Positions 38,659-49,975 of a stretch of 64,000 nucleotides of DNA are shown here, one piece after another; the stretch's first letter is position 1; each line of letters opens with the position of its first letter. A program made the position numbers and the translations under genes. Under the pieces are notes generated by a model. The model saw nothing but the letters and a program-made list of their open reading frames with translations, was not told the DNA's origin and made no database searches. Source of the stretch: Epiperipatus broadwayi (lineage: Eukaryota; Onychophora; Udeonychophora; Euonychophora; Peripatidae). The stretch spans positions 3,474,001-3,538,000 of the forward strand of contig JAQFVV010000032.1 in NCBI GenBank assembly GCA_028023455.1, written 5' to 3'.

Positions 38659-38945
38659 CATCTCTACACATATATACTATAAGTGCTCAGATATATATTA
38701 AGATAGACAATCCTCATACTTTAATAGACAGGCTTCAATCTACTCCACACTCCAACTCTTCAACCATCCATCCAATTGAAAATCTGATGATGGAATGCTC
38801 AAAGGCCACCCTGAGGCTGAGATTATTGTCACACCCATGTTGACCTAAGGTCAATCTGAACCCCACATGTTCAGGACCTAATCCATTTAATACATATGCA
38901 AAGATGGGCAGACATCTCTACAATGTAATAACTGAAACACAGGCT

Positions 38946-39399
38946 TATAATTATATTACAGAATAGCTAATTAGCAAAAGTCCAGTGTAAAGTAATTGTT
39001 ACTTTATCTAACAAAATATACTTCTCTAGTAACAGTTCTTTCTTTTCTTTTTCTTTTTAAATATTGCGCAATTTTAAACTAGTCTATTTCCTTTTGATAT
39101 GAAATAAATCAATACATGCACGTTTAATAGGTAAAATGTAGATTTATTTAAATAAATTATATTTAAAATGACAAAATATTCATTCATTCAAGCATTTTTT
39201 ACAATCTTTTATAAAGCTAATAGTGCAGTTTGAAAGTTGTAATTGACTATTTGTTAGTCTGTTTTCAGAACAGGTTATATTTGCCTGTTTAATGAAGTTT
39301 ATGTAAACTTCTTTGTATCAATAATTTCACTCTCAGTGATCAAGTTGCAATCTTTAGTATCTATATAAACATATCAGACCATAAATAAAGGTGGGAGAA
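38946..39399. other. Intronic DNA, nothing recognised
   Basis: AT-rich sequence between the R2 dimer and the R3 copy. No feature recognised. Confidence 0.5.
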
Positions 39400-39465
39400 G
39401 TTGCTTTGACAACAGATTGAGATTGTTATTGATACTGGTCTAGTTTAAGCGTTGACTACTTTCAA
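39400..39465 (+). repeat. Dispersed repeat R3, copy 2
   Basis: GTTGCTTTGACAACAGATTG, then AGATTGTTATTGATACTGGT and a diverged GTTTAAGCGTTGACTACTTTC. It matches the copy at 63393 for the first 40 bases at high identity. Confidence 0.75.
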
Positions 39466-40424
39466 TGAATAATATTTAATGTGTAAGTAGGCCTAATTAA
39501 TTCCTATTCAGGTTTTAATATACTTGATTCAAAATTTCTTGATCAATTGAAAAGTTTACGTTAAACAAAAGCTGCTCTGTTTACTAATTTTCTTGACCAT
39601 AAAATTATTATGTTAACACACATCCATAGAGAATAGAATAAAATACTCTAATAATTAATGACATACAAACAGTAATTTAAATACTAAAGTTATAATTAAA
39701 ATCATTTATGCCAATTCTCAAACTCTAAGAAAACACCATGCAGCAGTTATGGTGAGAAGGAAATGAGAGTTATCGAGTAAACAATTTATCGAGTAAAATA
39801 AGTTTATTTTTATTTTGTGAATGTCGTTGCTTAGTGGATTCGCTAATGAAAGCTGTAAACAAAATAAAATAAATTAGTATTCTAATGATAAAATTATTAT
39901 GTATACATTTCACTGTTAAACATTTAAATATTATTTATGGCATACTTTTAACATTTGCATATCTTTCGGTGGTAAGTATACAACTTATACATACTTTAGA
40001 ATTACTTTGTCTATATAACTGTCAAAAAACATACCTCCCTCACTATTTCACACTTCTATATTTCTGAAACATGAAATGGATACAGAGCAAATGACTAGAC
40101 TGAGAAATATCTCAATAATCTACTAGAAAAAAATAACATAGAGAAAGGCTAAGGAGACTGGTTTTGTTGCATATTAAAAAGTGCTTTAAATCAATAAAAA
40201 TACTATTTATGAATAATAATTAGATATAAAATCTAGTCACACATTGCAGCAAACATTAATGTGCCATAAATATATGAAAATATCAAATGTATCATTACAA
40301 AAAAATAATTAATAGACTATTATGAAGTATTTTGTCAGCTCTAACTAAGCAATATTTTTTTCTATGTATATATCCTTAGAAGTGTTAGAATAACATTTTT
40401 GTTTTTCAAAGTGGCCCATTAATT
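39466..40424. other. Intronic DNA, nothing recognised
   Basis: AT-rich third-intron sequence without recognised elements. A tetramer-like TATCGAGTAAA occurs twice near 39770-39800. Confidence 0.5.
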
Positions 40425-40740
40425 CAATATATAAACAATCCATAAACTCATTTTTTTTTAAAAAAAAATTGTGTTATTATATGAAACAATTATTTTTTCT
40501 ATATCTTTATTTACATTATATCATTATGCAGATTTTGGCTATATCCCATGATCATTTTCAAGATCTCTTTCATTGCCCAATTATTTTTTAAGTACAGTGA
40601 GTAAATACAATCCACAAATTCATTTTTTTTTAAAAAAAATATTGCTTTATTATATAAACAATAATTTTTTCCATATCTATGTACAGTATATCATTACATA
40701 TCTTAACTTAGATTTTGACCATATCCCATGATTAGAGATT
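40425..40740 (+). repeat. Local tandem duplication, period about 172 bp
   Basis: Two copies (about 40425-40565 and 40600-40740) share ACAATCCA-AAACTCA followed by a T run and an A run, TATATCATTA, and AGATTTTG-CTATATCCCATGAT. The copies differ by small indels. No coding function is seen. Confidence 0.75.
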
Positions 40741-41099
40741 TTGGGTCATCTCAGTAAGGAGCTAAAATATTCAGATACTAGATCTAAAATATCAACTCAA
40801 AACCCAGCACTTATTTAACATGTAACATTTAAGTAGAAACTCTGAAATTTTCGGACATAAAAATGTCTTTAACTCCAGTTATCTAATTTAAATAGCTATA
40901 TGGGATTGAAACAAATTCAGATTTATTATATATTAATAGCTTTAGCATTGCCAAAGCCTTAAAGGCAAAATTATAATAATCAATAAAGCAAGTCATAGCA
41001 TGAGCGTATGTAATATAGAAATGTTCTAGATAGAGATTTTAAATATTTTTATTTTACCACACTTATCAATTAAGAGCTCATTTGAGCTATTGGTGTGCT

Positions 41100-41102
<3 letters not shown>

Positions 41103-41161
<59 letters not shown>
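41103..41161. repeat. (TA)n microsatellite
   Basis: Uninterrupted TA run of about 58 bp. Unlike those at 17.8 and 54.6 kb, its flanks are not inverse to each other. Confidence 0.95.
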
Positions 41162-41163
<2 letters not shown>

Positions 41164-42476
41164 CCCTGCTAATAGGAGGACGACCCCTAGAAAATCCAAG
41201 TTCCTAATTTAGCTATATTGTGACTTTTTCTAGGTACAATTTAATGCTCTACATTATATCTAAACTATATTTAATTAATATTAGCAATTGTGAAACTCTC
41301 TGACCCTATTAACAAGATTACATACCCTTTAACATTGGTAAGTTGGCCTATTATAATCATATCTGTGACAGAGTAGTATGTTACACTGAAATTTTTGAAA
41401 AGTATATCAGGTAAATGCTGGCAGTCACTCAATCTCTATACTTTGATAGACCTCAGACAGGCAAGCCATCAAGTTCATGCATATGGACTGTGAATCACAC
41501 AAAAGCCATCTTTCCTTCCATGTGAATTCAAACTTGACCCTTGTAAAAGTAGCAGCAATTGACTTACGCGCTATATCTGCCTTAAGTTATAACGTAATAA
41601 TCTTGTCCTCTTTTTTCTTTCAAACTCCCTTTTTATAATCTACAGTGGAATTTGAAAACACAATAACGAATAAAGTTTTTTTTTAATCTTGATCAAAAAA
41701 AAAAAAAGTTAATGACTCTTTTCAATTCACATTAATCAAAACCAATTTTTATCTAAAATTTTTTTTTGCTTAATACTTCAAACAAAAAATCAAATTATGT
41801 TATAATAATTTTCATTTATCAAAAGTAGTTTTAATTAAAAAAGAAATCTCATTTAATCCAATTAAAAGTAGAGAGAATTTTATAATTGTTATCTATTACA
41901 AAATGAAAACAAGTTTGCTTTAGATTTTTTTTTTTAATTATCAAAATCAGAATTAAATAAAACATTCAATAGATATTTTTTTAATGTTTGATTTAAAATA
42001 CAATAATTTCTAATAATTTTAAATATCAGCATTAATCGGTTATTCCAGTGTATATATTTTAAATAAATATCTACAATAAATTTTGTTTGTGTTCATTTCT
42101 ACTTTTCTTTTCAACTTTATATATATATATGCACACATACTACTATATTGTTGTCTGCCATGAGACATTACCATCTTAAAATAGATTTTAGAGAATATAA
42201 AATAAAAATATCCTCATGTTTAGAAGAAAATGAAACAGATAATTGCAGATCTTTTTTATTAGCCGTCCTAGAAAAAATCTTCACATACCTAAAAGCTGAT
42301 ATTTTGATAAAATCTTATTTATGTTCCTCAAGGGCTAATGTATTCTTTAAAGCTTTAATGATGATTTCTAAAATACTTATGAATGTGTTAGTCTTTAAAT
42401 CTTTTCTTTGATCACCTATCAAAGAAAAACGTTGAAAAAAATGTCTTTGACTTTTTTCTTTTAATGTACTTAATAT
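41162..42476. other. Intronic DNA, nothing recognised
   Basis: AT-rich third-intron sequence. The 87-codon frame at 42148 has no recognisable domain. Confidence 0.45.
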
Positions 42477-42526
42477 ATAGGGTATATGAGCACAGACTTT
42501 CACACGACCCACCACTCTCCACACTT

Positions 42527-42575
42527 CGTATTTGGTGCTAAACCAGCAATCATCAGTTGATCCAGATTACCATCT
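42527..42575 (-). ncRNA. Truncated hammerhead (R2)
   Basis: On the minus strand: GGTAATC, ATCAA, CTGATGA, TGCT-GGTTT-AGCA, then CAAA instead of GAAA. After that the repeat is deleted, so the cleavage side of helix I is missing. Confidence 0.6.
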
Positions 42576-42975
42576 CTACACATATATGCTATAATTGCTC
42601 AGATATATATTAAGATGACCAATCCTCATACTTTAATGGACAGACTTCAATCTGCTCCACATTCCAACTCTTCGACCGTCCATCCAATTGAAAATCTAAT
42701 GATGGAATTATCAAAGGCCACCCTTCCCATCCCTTGTATATGTATTAAATGGATTATGTCCTGTACACGAGGGGTCAGATTGATCTTAGGTCAACATGGG
42801 TGTGACAAGAATCTCAGCCTCAGGGTGGCCTTTTAGCATTCAATCATCAGATTTTCAATTCAATGGACGGTTGAAGAATTAGAATGTGGAGCAGATAGAA
42901 GCTTGTCCATTAAAGTATGAGGATTGGTCATCTTAATATATATCTGAGCACTTATAGCATATATGTGTAGAGATG

Positions 42976-43034
42976 GTAATCTGGACCAACTGATGATTGC
43001 TGGTTTAGCATGAAATATGTATATTGGTGATTAT
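42976..43034 (+). ncRNA. Intact type I hammerhead ribozyme (R2)
   Basis: Best R2 copy. Helix I outer GTAATC (42976-42981) pairs with GATTAT (43029-43034). Inner ACCAA pairs with TTGGT (43024-43028). The core boxes are CTGATGA (42990-42996) and GAAA (43012-43015). Helix II is TGCT (42998-43001) with AGCA (43007-43010) and a five-base loop. Helix III is three pairs (A43015-T43022, T-A, A-T) with a two-base loop. The predicted cleavage triplet is ATA, with cleavage after 43023. A short helix III is the known form of animal repeat-borne type I hammerheads. The position next to the core in helix II is a U-U mismatch, which may weaken activity. Confidence 0.8.
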
Positions 43035-43176
43035 TTATATTTTCGACATATATGTGTTCAAGTGTATAAGAGTTATGAGATAGTGTGGAGAGTGGTATGT
43101 CGTGTGAAAGTGTTCATATACCCTATATATTACATATATAGACATAGGTATATAATAAACCTGTGTGTTTCAGTTT

Positions 43177-43919
43177 TTAATGTACTTAGTAAAATTACTA
43201 TTAATTAATCAACTACCCAATTAAACACTAACCCACAAAACTAGTTAAATTTAACTGCACAGTTTATATCCTAATTAACTCTCCTCTACTTATATAGAAT
43301 TCTTTATGAATCTCATGTAAAACATGTGTGTGTGTATATATGCATATAGATATACAATACTAACTTCAATACAAACTAAAATATAAAATGCAATAAATAC
43401 TATATGTGTAAACTAATATAACCTATGTAATCGCTTATTTCAACAATAAAGTTTTATGTTAAAAGTAAAATTACTATTAGATAAAGAAAAAGATTAATAA
43501 GGCATTATATATTATAGGAAGTTTCTTATTGTTATTTTCCTTTTAAATGTAATAAAAAAAAATAGTTTGCATTATATAAGCTTATGATACATCATTTAAT
43601 AAAGAATTTATTCCTGTCAAGGTGACATAAGCTACATGATTGTAAGTTTTTTTTAATACTTTTTTTTGTAAAAAGTTTACTTTTTTTAATTTTGTTTTTT
43701 TGATAGAAAAATAAATTATGAATAATTTATATAAAGAAATTAATGAATACTTTCAGGATAAGTACGTATATTTTTTAATTTTAAAATTTAAGTTATAGTG
43801 AAATTTCTCAATAAAATATTTATTTTTTAGAAAATAAAATTACTTGTTATTAAATATAAAATAAATAAATAAAAGTTTATTAGAAATTTATGAAAAAATA
43901 TATGCATGTCCGAGTGTAG
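43177..43919. other. Intronic DNA, nothing recognised
   Basis: AT-rich, with a short TG run near 43327 and poly-T runs. No gene or repeat recognised. Confidence 0.5.
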
Positions 43920-44260
43920 GTATATAGTAAAATATGTACAATGCTAAATATATACGTAATGTTTCGACTCGATGCAACTATTTCCATAGTCAAGTGAAAT
44001 GAGCTTTAGCTATAGCATAAGTTTTTACTTTTATTAGTAAAAAAAAAAAAAAAAAATACAACCTTATCTTTATTTCCTTCATAAATAGAGAAGAATGTTT
44101 GAAACAGGTTAAAATGAATTTTTAAAACAGTCAAGTAATCTACTTCTAAACATTTTAGATATTTTTTCTTTTAAAACTTTGTCAACAATGTTTCTAAATG
44201 ATGAAAATATAAAATTTAAAGTTCTTATACTGCTAAATATGTTTGTAATGTTTCGAAGTT
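43920..44260 (-). repeat. Possible Penelope-type terminal sequence, two short copies
   Basis: ACAATGCTAAATATATACGT and AATGTTTCGACTCGATGCAA (43939-43979) are echoed at about 44227-44260 (TACTGCTAAATATGTTTGTA, ATGTTTCGA). On the minus strand the GTCGAAACATTACG phrase resembles the ends of some Penelope-like retroelements. No coding sequence accompanies it, so the assignment is weak. Confidence 0.3.
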
Positions 44261-44829
44261 AAATAATATTCTCCCTCACTCTCACACACACATATACATA
44301 TATATGCATTTGCATATACTTGCATTTCCATTTTATTATTTATCAATATTATGAAATCTATTACTTGTTTGATTAAAAAAAGGCCTATCTCTAAACATAA
44401 CTTTCCACATATAATTCCAGGAAGAAAGCTGATTGGTGATTATTATAATAATATATTACTTTAATAAAAAAAATATTAAGATTTTATACAAACTATCAAC
44501 AAAACTTCTATTTTAAAACATATTTTACAATTAATAATTTATAAATAAATTCAAAATTAATAAATTGCCTTAAAAATATTTAAATACTTAATTTTTATTT
44601 TATTATAATGATTATATTTTTTCATCTTTATTGTTTTTTTTATATGGTACATTAGAATTAAGAAAGATGTAATATTTAATTTTAGCATTATATAAACTGA
44701 AGTTATTGTAAAAATTGCATTTTAAAACCCCTTCCACAAAATATATATATATTAAGTAAATTAAAAAATAATAGTCCAAAACGTATTTTTATTTAAAACT
44801 AATATATAGTTGTATTATATTTCTATCAG
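44261..44829. other. Intronic DNA, nothing recognised
   Basis: End of the third host intron; AT-rich, ending in the acceptor TTTCTATCAG. Confidence 0.6.
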
Positions 44830-45083
44830 GTCACTATGTTTACATTGAGACATCTCGACCACAATCTCCTAGGGATACCGCTCGTATAATATCTCCACAT
44901 TTTCCTCAGGCATCATTATATTGTTTAAATTTTGCATATTTTATGTATGGGATCAACATGGGAGTTATCAATCTTTTTCTCAGAAAAAATGAACTGGATA
45001 CTCTTTTATGGAGTGTATCAACTTCCAGAGGAAATAAGTGGCATGTAAAAAAATTTGCGATTAAAGTTTCTGAAAAATTTCAG
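44830..45083 (+). CDS. MAM domain exon 2 of the astacin gene
   Basis: This exon encodes 85 residues (the first codon shared with the previous exon, giving Gly): HYVYIETSRPQSPRDTARII, SPHFPQASLYCLNFAYFMYG, then MGVINLFLRKNEL, LLWSVSTSRGNKWH and SEKFQ. GHY-YIE, DTARI-SP, YCL-F-Y-MYG, G-LN-LR, LW-S and G-W are the ordered MAM signatures; the cysteine before LNF is the third conserved one. The acceptor is TTTCTATCAG/GT and the donor CAG/GTAAAT, leaving in phase 0. The closing part of the domain (usually IVFEG through AIDDI) should start the next exon; I did not find it before 64000. The 62-codon ATG frame inside is only a part of this exon. Confidence 0.92.
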
Positions 45084-46049
45084 GTAAATTACCTATTTTT
45101 ATATGTGGAATATTTATATATGTATATGTAAATTTTATAAATATATGTTATTTGTCTTGAATATATTTTTTTAAAGGTAGTTTTAATATTATCAGATTAA
45201 CATTTGAAATTTTTTTTCAAACAAATGCCTCCTAAAAACACCCAATTCTATATATTAAATTATATATTAACTGAAGTAAAGACTTTTTTAGTAACTGCAG
45301 ATTCAATTTTTGAGCACTTGAACTCTCTGCTAAGAAAAGTTTATAAGAACTGCATTTTGAATCAAACTGTGCTTTGAATATAAGGCAATAAATAGGTCTC
45401 AAAACTACTAAGCTTGATTCAAAACCCTATGACTATAAGTCCATAAATAGACCCTGAAAGCACTAAGCTTGATTTAAAATGCAGATATTATAAATTTTTT
45501 TTAACATAGCATTCAAGTGCTTGAAAGTTGAATTTAAATTATATATTATTTACATTCTATTTATATGTGCATATATAATGGTATGTTTTGGGAAGACAAA
45601 TCTTTGAATGCTCCATAGCATTGGATGGATAAATTATACAATGATATGAGTTGTACATGGTTCATATTATTCAATATACCCCATAAATTGTGGCACCAAA
45701 TTATATAATGGTAACTGGGCAATAAGGGAAACTTGGTTATTGAGCAAAGTTATCAAATATTATGTTTTTAAAGAAATATGTCTTAGAAGTTCAATTGCTT
45801 AATTATATAATAGTAAATGGTTATTAATAGTCATAAGAAACATAACCTGATCATAGCCTTATACCTATACCAACTTATACAACACAATATATAATTAAAT
45901 GTCTATCATCTTTGACTCTCTAATCTCAATGATAAAATATCATATATGTTTGTATAAAGGAATAATATCTTCTTTATCATATTACTTCAATAAAAGCACC
46001 AGTTTTACAGAATACTGTTTAGCTAAACTAAATGTCTTATTATTAATAA
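45084..46049. other. Probable intron, small tandem repeat only
   Basis: A short tandem pair (AATAAATAGGTCTCAAAACT and CATAAATAGACCCTGAAAGC, each followed by ACTAAGCTTGATT) lies at 45387-45475. No MAM or other exon is recognised. Confidence 0.5.
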
Positions 46050-46790
46050 GAATCAAGAATATATATATAATAAATAAAATGTCTGTTAATTAAAAACAAA
46101 ATTGAATTATAATTGAAATAATAAATTTAACAGTTTACAAACTATTACAAACAATCCTTAAATCCACAGAAGTACTTTCAGTTAATTTCTTAAACCTGCC
46201 TCAACTGCCATTAAATTAAAAAAAAAACAAAAGCAAACGTCATCAATTCAAATCCCACAAATCTCGCATTTTAAGGTTAGCAGCTTGTCGATATATTAAA
46301 TGCATTTTATTCCTGGTTATAAAAATTGCCTCTTTAATTTTTCTTTTACTATGGTTTCTCTCTTCATGAAGAATGTTCACATTTTCAAAATCAAATTTAA
46401 ATTTATATTTACATGATTTTTCATGATCAAAGAAAACTGAAGGAGACATTAAATCACCATTATTTTTACTTTTTTCCTGCTTATATAACAATTCATGCTC
46501 CCTCAATCTCTTCTCAATACTGCATCTAGATTGATCTATATATGATAGCATACAATCACAAAAAATTTGATATATGACATTATTTTTCCGCTTGACAGGT
46601 ATGACATCCTTAGAATTATTGACCAATTTATTAATATTGTTTGGAACATAGAATGAAACATTAAACACATTCTTATATAAATCCTTAAAAAATTTCACTT
46701 GTTGATTTGAAATAAATGGAATAGATATCCATTGTTTACTATTAATCTTCATTTGCTTTAAATTATGGCAAGTTTTAGATCTTTTTTGTT
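46050..46790 (-). mobile_element. Penelope-like family 1, inverted 3' partial copy
   Basis: This is the minus-strand 3' third of a Penelope-like retroelement. The frame 46752 to 46243 has WISIPFISNQQVKFFKDLYK, VIYQIFCDCMLSYIDQSRC and EKRLREHELLYK, then FDFENVNILHEERNHSKRK. The IYQ...YI...R-x3-K-R-x-REH series is the GIY-YIG endonuclease; the glycine of YIG is Asp here. The 3' noncoding region matches 47450-47635 inverted. It is truncated upstream of the RT domain. Together with the next copy it forms a head-to-head inverted repeat centred near 46790. Confidence 0.9.
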
Positions 46791-47635
46791 TCAGAATTGA
46801 AAATTATGTCGTTACCAAAGTGATAAACTGAAAAATATTGAAATATTTGCCAATGAATTGCTTGATGTTGGTTATAAAATGGAACAAATAAACAATACTT
46901 TATGTCAATTTAAAAAAAAGTTATAATAATTTAAAGGAAATGAAGATTAATAGTAAACAATGAATATCTATTCCATTTATTTCAAATCAACAAGTGAAAT
47001 TTTTTAAGGATTTATATAAGAATGTGTTTAATGTTTCATTCTATGTTCCAAACAATATTAATAAATTGGTCAATATTTCTAAGGATGTCATACCTGTCAA
47101 GCAGAAAAGTAATGTCATATATCAAATTTTTTGTGATTGTATGCTATCATATATAGGTAAATCTAGGTGCAGTATTGAGAAGAGATTGAGGGAGCATGAA
47201 TTGTTATATAAGCATGTAAAAAGTAAAAATAATGGTGATTTAATGTTTCCTTCAGTTTTCTTTGATCATGAAAAATCATGTAAATATAAATTTAAATTTG
47301 ATTTTGAAAATGTGAACATTCTTCATGAAGAGAGAAACCATAGTAAAAGAAAAATTAAAGAGGCAATTTTTATCAACAGGAATAAAATGCATTTAATAAA
47401 TCGACAAGCTGCTAACATTCAAATACGAGAGTCATGGGATTTGAATTGATAACATTTGCTTCCACTTTTTTTTAATTTAATGGCAGTTGAGGCAGATTTA
47501 AGAAATAAACCAAAAGTACTTCTGTGGATTTAAGGATTGTTTATAATAGTTTGTAAACCATTAAATTTATTATTTCAATTCTAATTACAATTTTGTTTTT
47601 AATTAACGGACATTTTATTTATTTTACATATATTG
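46790..47635 (+). mobile_element. Penelope-like family 1, direct 3' partial copy
   Basis: This starts inside the RT-to-endonuclease region (TGGCAAGTTTTAGATC, equal to position 50743 of the longer copy) and runs through the complete 3' end. The frame 46994-47449 has VSFYVPNNINKLVN, VIYQIFCDCMLSYIGKSRC and EKRLREHELLYKHVKS; here YIG is intact. Placed directly before a longer copy in the same orientation, it is the partial tandem copy (pseudo-LTR) arrangement known for Penelope elements. A stop (TGA at 46961, where the longer copy has TGG) and an extra base upstream break the frame. Confidence 0.9.
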
Positions 47636-48449
47636 AATATAGTGGATTTCAATAATTTTAAAAAATGCTGGATCATTAAGGAATGGTGGAGATAATGTAA
47701 AAAGATTATTAAGCTGAAATGCAAACTTCATTTTTTCAAGAATTGTAAAGTTTTTCAGGTATTCCCAAATTGATGTAACATAAAGTTGAACAGCTGCATA
47801 AATTTATTACCAAAATGTTAGGATAAATTAAAATTAATCATTTTAAATAATATTATTAAAAGGTGTAAAAAGGAACTTTTTGATATTTGAAAATATTTGA
47901 AAGCAATTGAACATTTAATAATTTTAAATGAATGGTGTGCTTGGAACGAATATAAAATTGTTTGTGAAAATGGATTTAAATTAATTGAACGTAAATTATA
48001 TAATAAATTTGAAAAAAAAAGTTGATTTTTTTATTTAATAAGCGATATCCACATGCTTATAATAAGTTAAATTTTATTAATTTATCAAATAATAGGATAC
48101 ATTTAATTCAAAAAATACATTTTAAGTCATGGAGCTAAATACATCAGTGGTATTTGGAGTGATTATAATTTGGAACTAATTGCAGCTGTTCAAAATTCAT
48201 TTGAAATGATTCCTGGTAATGATAATTTTGCTGATGATATTAATAAGAAAATTAATTGTAATAAATTTAATACAATGCTTTATGATAAATCCTGAAAATT
48301 GGCTATTTCTGAATTTAAACGGAGATTGAAGAATGATAATATGATTTGTTTGAAAAAAGACAAAGGTTTGCATATGTGCTTGTTGACCAAATGTCAATAT
48401 ATTGATAAAGTTAAAATACAAATGGACAAACTTGGTTTCTTTTTGATTG

Positions 48450-49975
48450 AAGATTATAATATGGATGATCAAAGAATAAAATGTATTAACAATATTTTAA
48501 AAAGTGCTAAAAATAAAGTTTTAGGAAATGATGGAATTATAATTGATATATTAAAAGAAGGAGGTGAAGAAATAGAAACAATTTTAGCAAAGTTATATAC
48601 CAAATGTCTAAATGATAAAGATGTACCGGAAGATTGGAAGAATGCAGTAATAATATTAATATTTAAAAAAGGTAATAAAGAAGATATTAGAAATTACAGA
48701 CCTGTCAGCCTTTTATCAGTTTTATATAAAATTTTTACCAAGATAATTACAACTCGTCTACAGAGAACTTTGGATTTCCACCAACCAAGAGAACAAGCTG
48801 TATTTAAACGTGGTTTTAGTACAATAGATCATATCCAGGTATTGAGAGAAGTCATAGAAAGGACAAATGAATATGAGTTGTCATTATGTTTTGGATTTGT
48901 AGATTATGAAAAGGCATTCGATTCTATACACATTTCTTCAGTGATTAAAGCATTGGATCATCAAGGTATAGATCCAGGATATTGTCATATTTTAAAGAAT
49001 ATTTATAAAAATGCAACAGCAACAATTAGATTACATAATGATACTGGAAAAATCAACATTGAGAAAGGTGTAAGGCAAGGTGACTCCATATCTCCAAAAC
49101 TTTTTACAGCAGTGCTGCAAGAAGTATTTTGTGGATTAAAATGGGAAACTAAAGGAATGAAAGTAAATGGAAAGTATTTAAGTCATTTAGATTTTGCAGA
49201 TGATGTAGTTGTTTTTGCAAATAATGCTTCAGAGCTGCAGAAAATGTTGCAGGAGTTAGCAGATGAAAGTAGAAAAGTAGGACTAATGTTAAACAGACTA
49301 AAGTAATGTTTAATCAATTTGCTCAAAATATGAAAATAAAGATTGATTATGAAGAATTAGAAGAAGTTAACAGTTACAAATACCTAGGTCAGATTATTAA
49401 TACAGATGGAAACATAATGGAGGAAATTAATCATAGAATTAAACTTGGTTGGAGTGCTTTTGGTAGAAATAACTTGATACTAAAAGGAAATATGCCTATG
49501 TGTTTGAAAAGAATGGTTTTTAACAAATGTGTTTTACCAGTTCTTATTTATGGATCTGAGACTTGGACACTTAATAGAAGAGCAATACAGAGACTTCAGA
49601 CCACTCAAAGGAGTATGGAGAGATGTATGTTGGGAGTAACAAAAAGAGATCGAAAACGCAATGTATGGTAAGACAACAAACAGGTGTTACTGACCTTATT
49701 GAAAAAATTAAAAGATTGAAATGGAGTTGGGCTGGACATATTGCTAGAAGAAATGATAATAGATGGACAATTAAAATTTTAAACTGGATTCCAAGAGATT
49801 GTAAAAGACCCAGAAAGAGACCACATGTGAGATGGATGGATGAAATAAAAAAATGTGCAGGGGTGTTGTGGAAAAGAGAAGCTAAAGGTCGGAGAAGATG
49901 GATTAAACTTGGAGAGACCTTCATCCTGCAGTGGATTGATAATGGTTGATGATGAAGTAATAATGTATACTATAT
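48450..49975 (+). mobile_element. RTE-type LINE nested in the Penelope element
   Basis: A 5'-truncated RTE: it begins in the region before the RT and lacks the endonuclease. Motifs in order: NYRPVSLLSVLYKIFTKII, VDYEKAFDSI (RT motif A), VRQGDSISPKLF (motif B), LDFADDVVVF (motif C, about 49190-49210), YKYLGQIINTDGN, GSETWTLNRRAIQRLQTTQR, and the 3' signature SWAGHIARRNDNRWT with KRPHVRWMDEIKK. Two deletions shift the frame (near 49285 and 49670), splitting it into frames 48299-49306, 49306-49671 and 49623-49949. The first of these starts in Penelope sequence, so it is a chance fusion. Exact junctions and target duplication could not be fixed. Confidence 0.92.

Larger units (their letters stand above)
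37994..38945 (-). repeat. R2 repeat, tandem dimer (hammerhead strand minus)
   Basis: Two near-identical monomers run 37994-38460 (467 bp) and 38461-38933 (473 bp), and a few bases of a third (GAAACACAGGCTTA) follow. Long shared blocks include TATGTAATATATAGGGTATA, CACATGACCCACCACTCT, CATACTTTAATAGACAGG and TGACCTAAGGTCAATCTGAA. Each monomer carries one hammerhead on the minus strand. A dimer ending in a short third start is what is expected if concatemeric or rolling-circle-type RNA was copied into DNA. Open frames here (98, 83, 62 codons) are not genes. Confidence 0.92.
42477..43176. repeat. R2 inverted pair
   Basis: The left arm (about 42477-42725) is a partial monomer with hammerhead on the minus strand. 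The right arm (about 42733-43176) is an almost complete monomer inverted, with the hammerhead on the plus strand. The arms are joined inside the monomer at AAGGCCACCC/TTCCC, so the inversion is not at a monomer boundary. The 5' and 3' outer ends (TATATAGGGTATATGAGCAC and its inverse) coincide with the monomer's ends. Confidence 0.9.

Noticed and set aside
48299-49306. A single 335-codon reverse transcriptase protein
   Set aside because: The first 45 or so codons are Penelope and the rest is RTE; the frame is a chance fusion at an insertion site.
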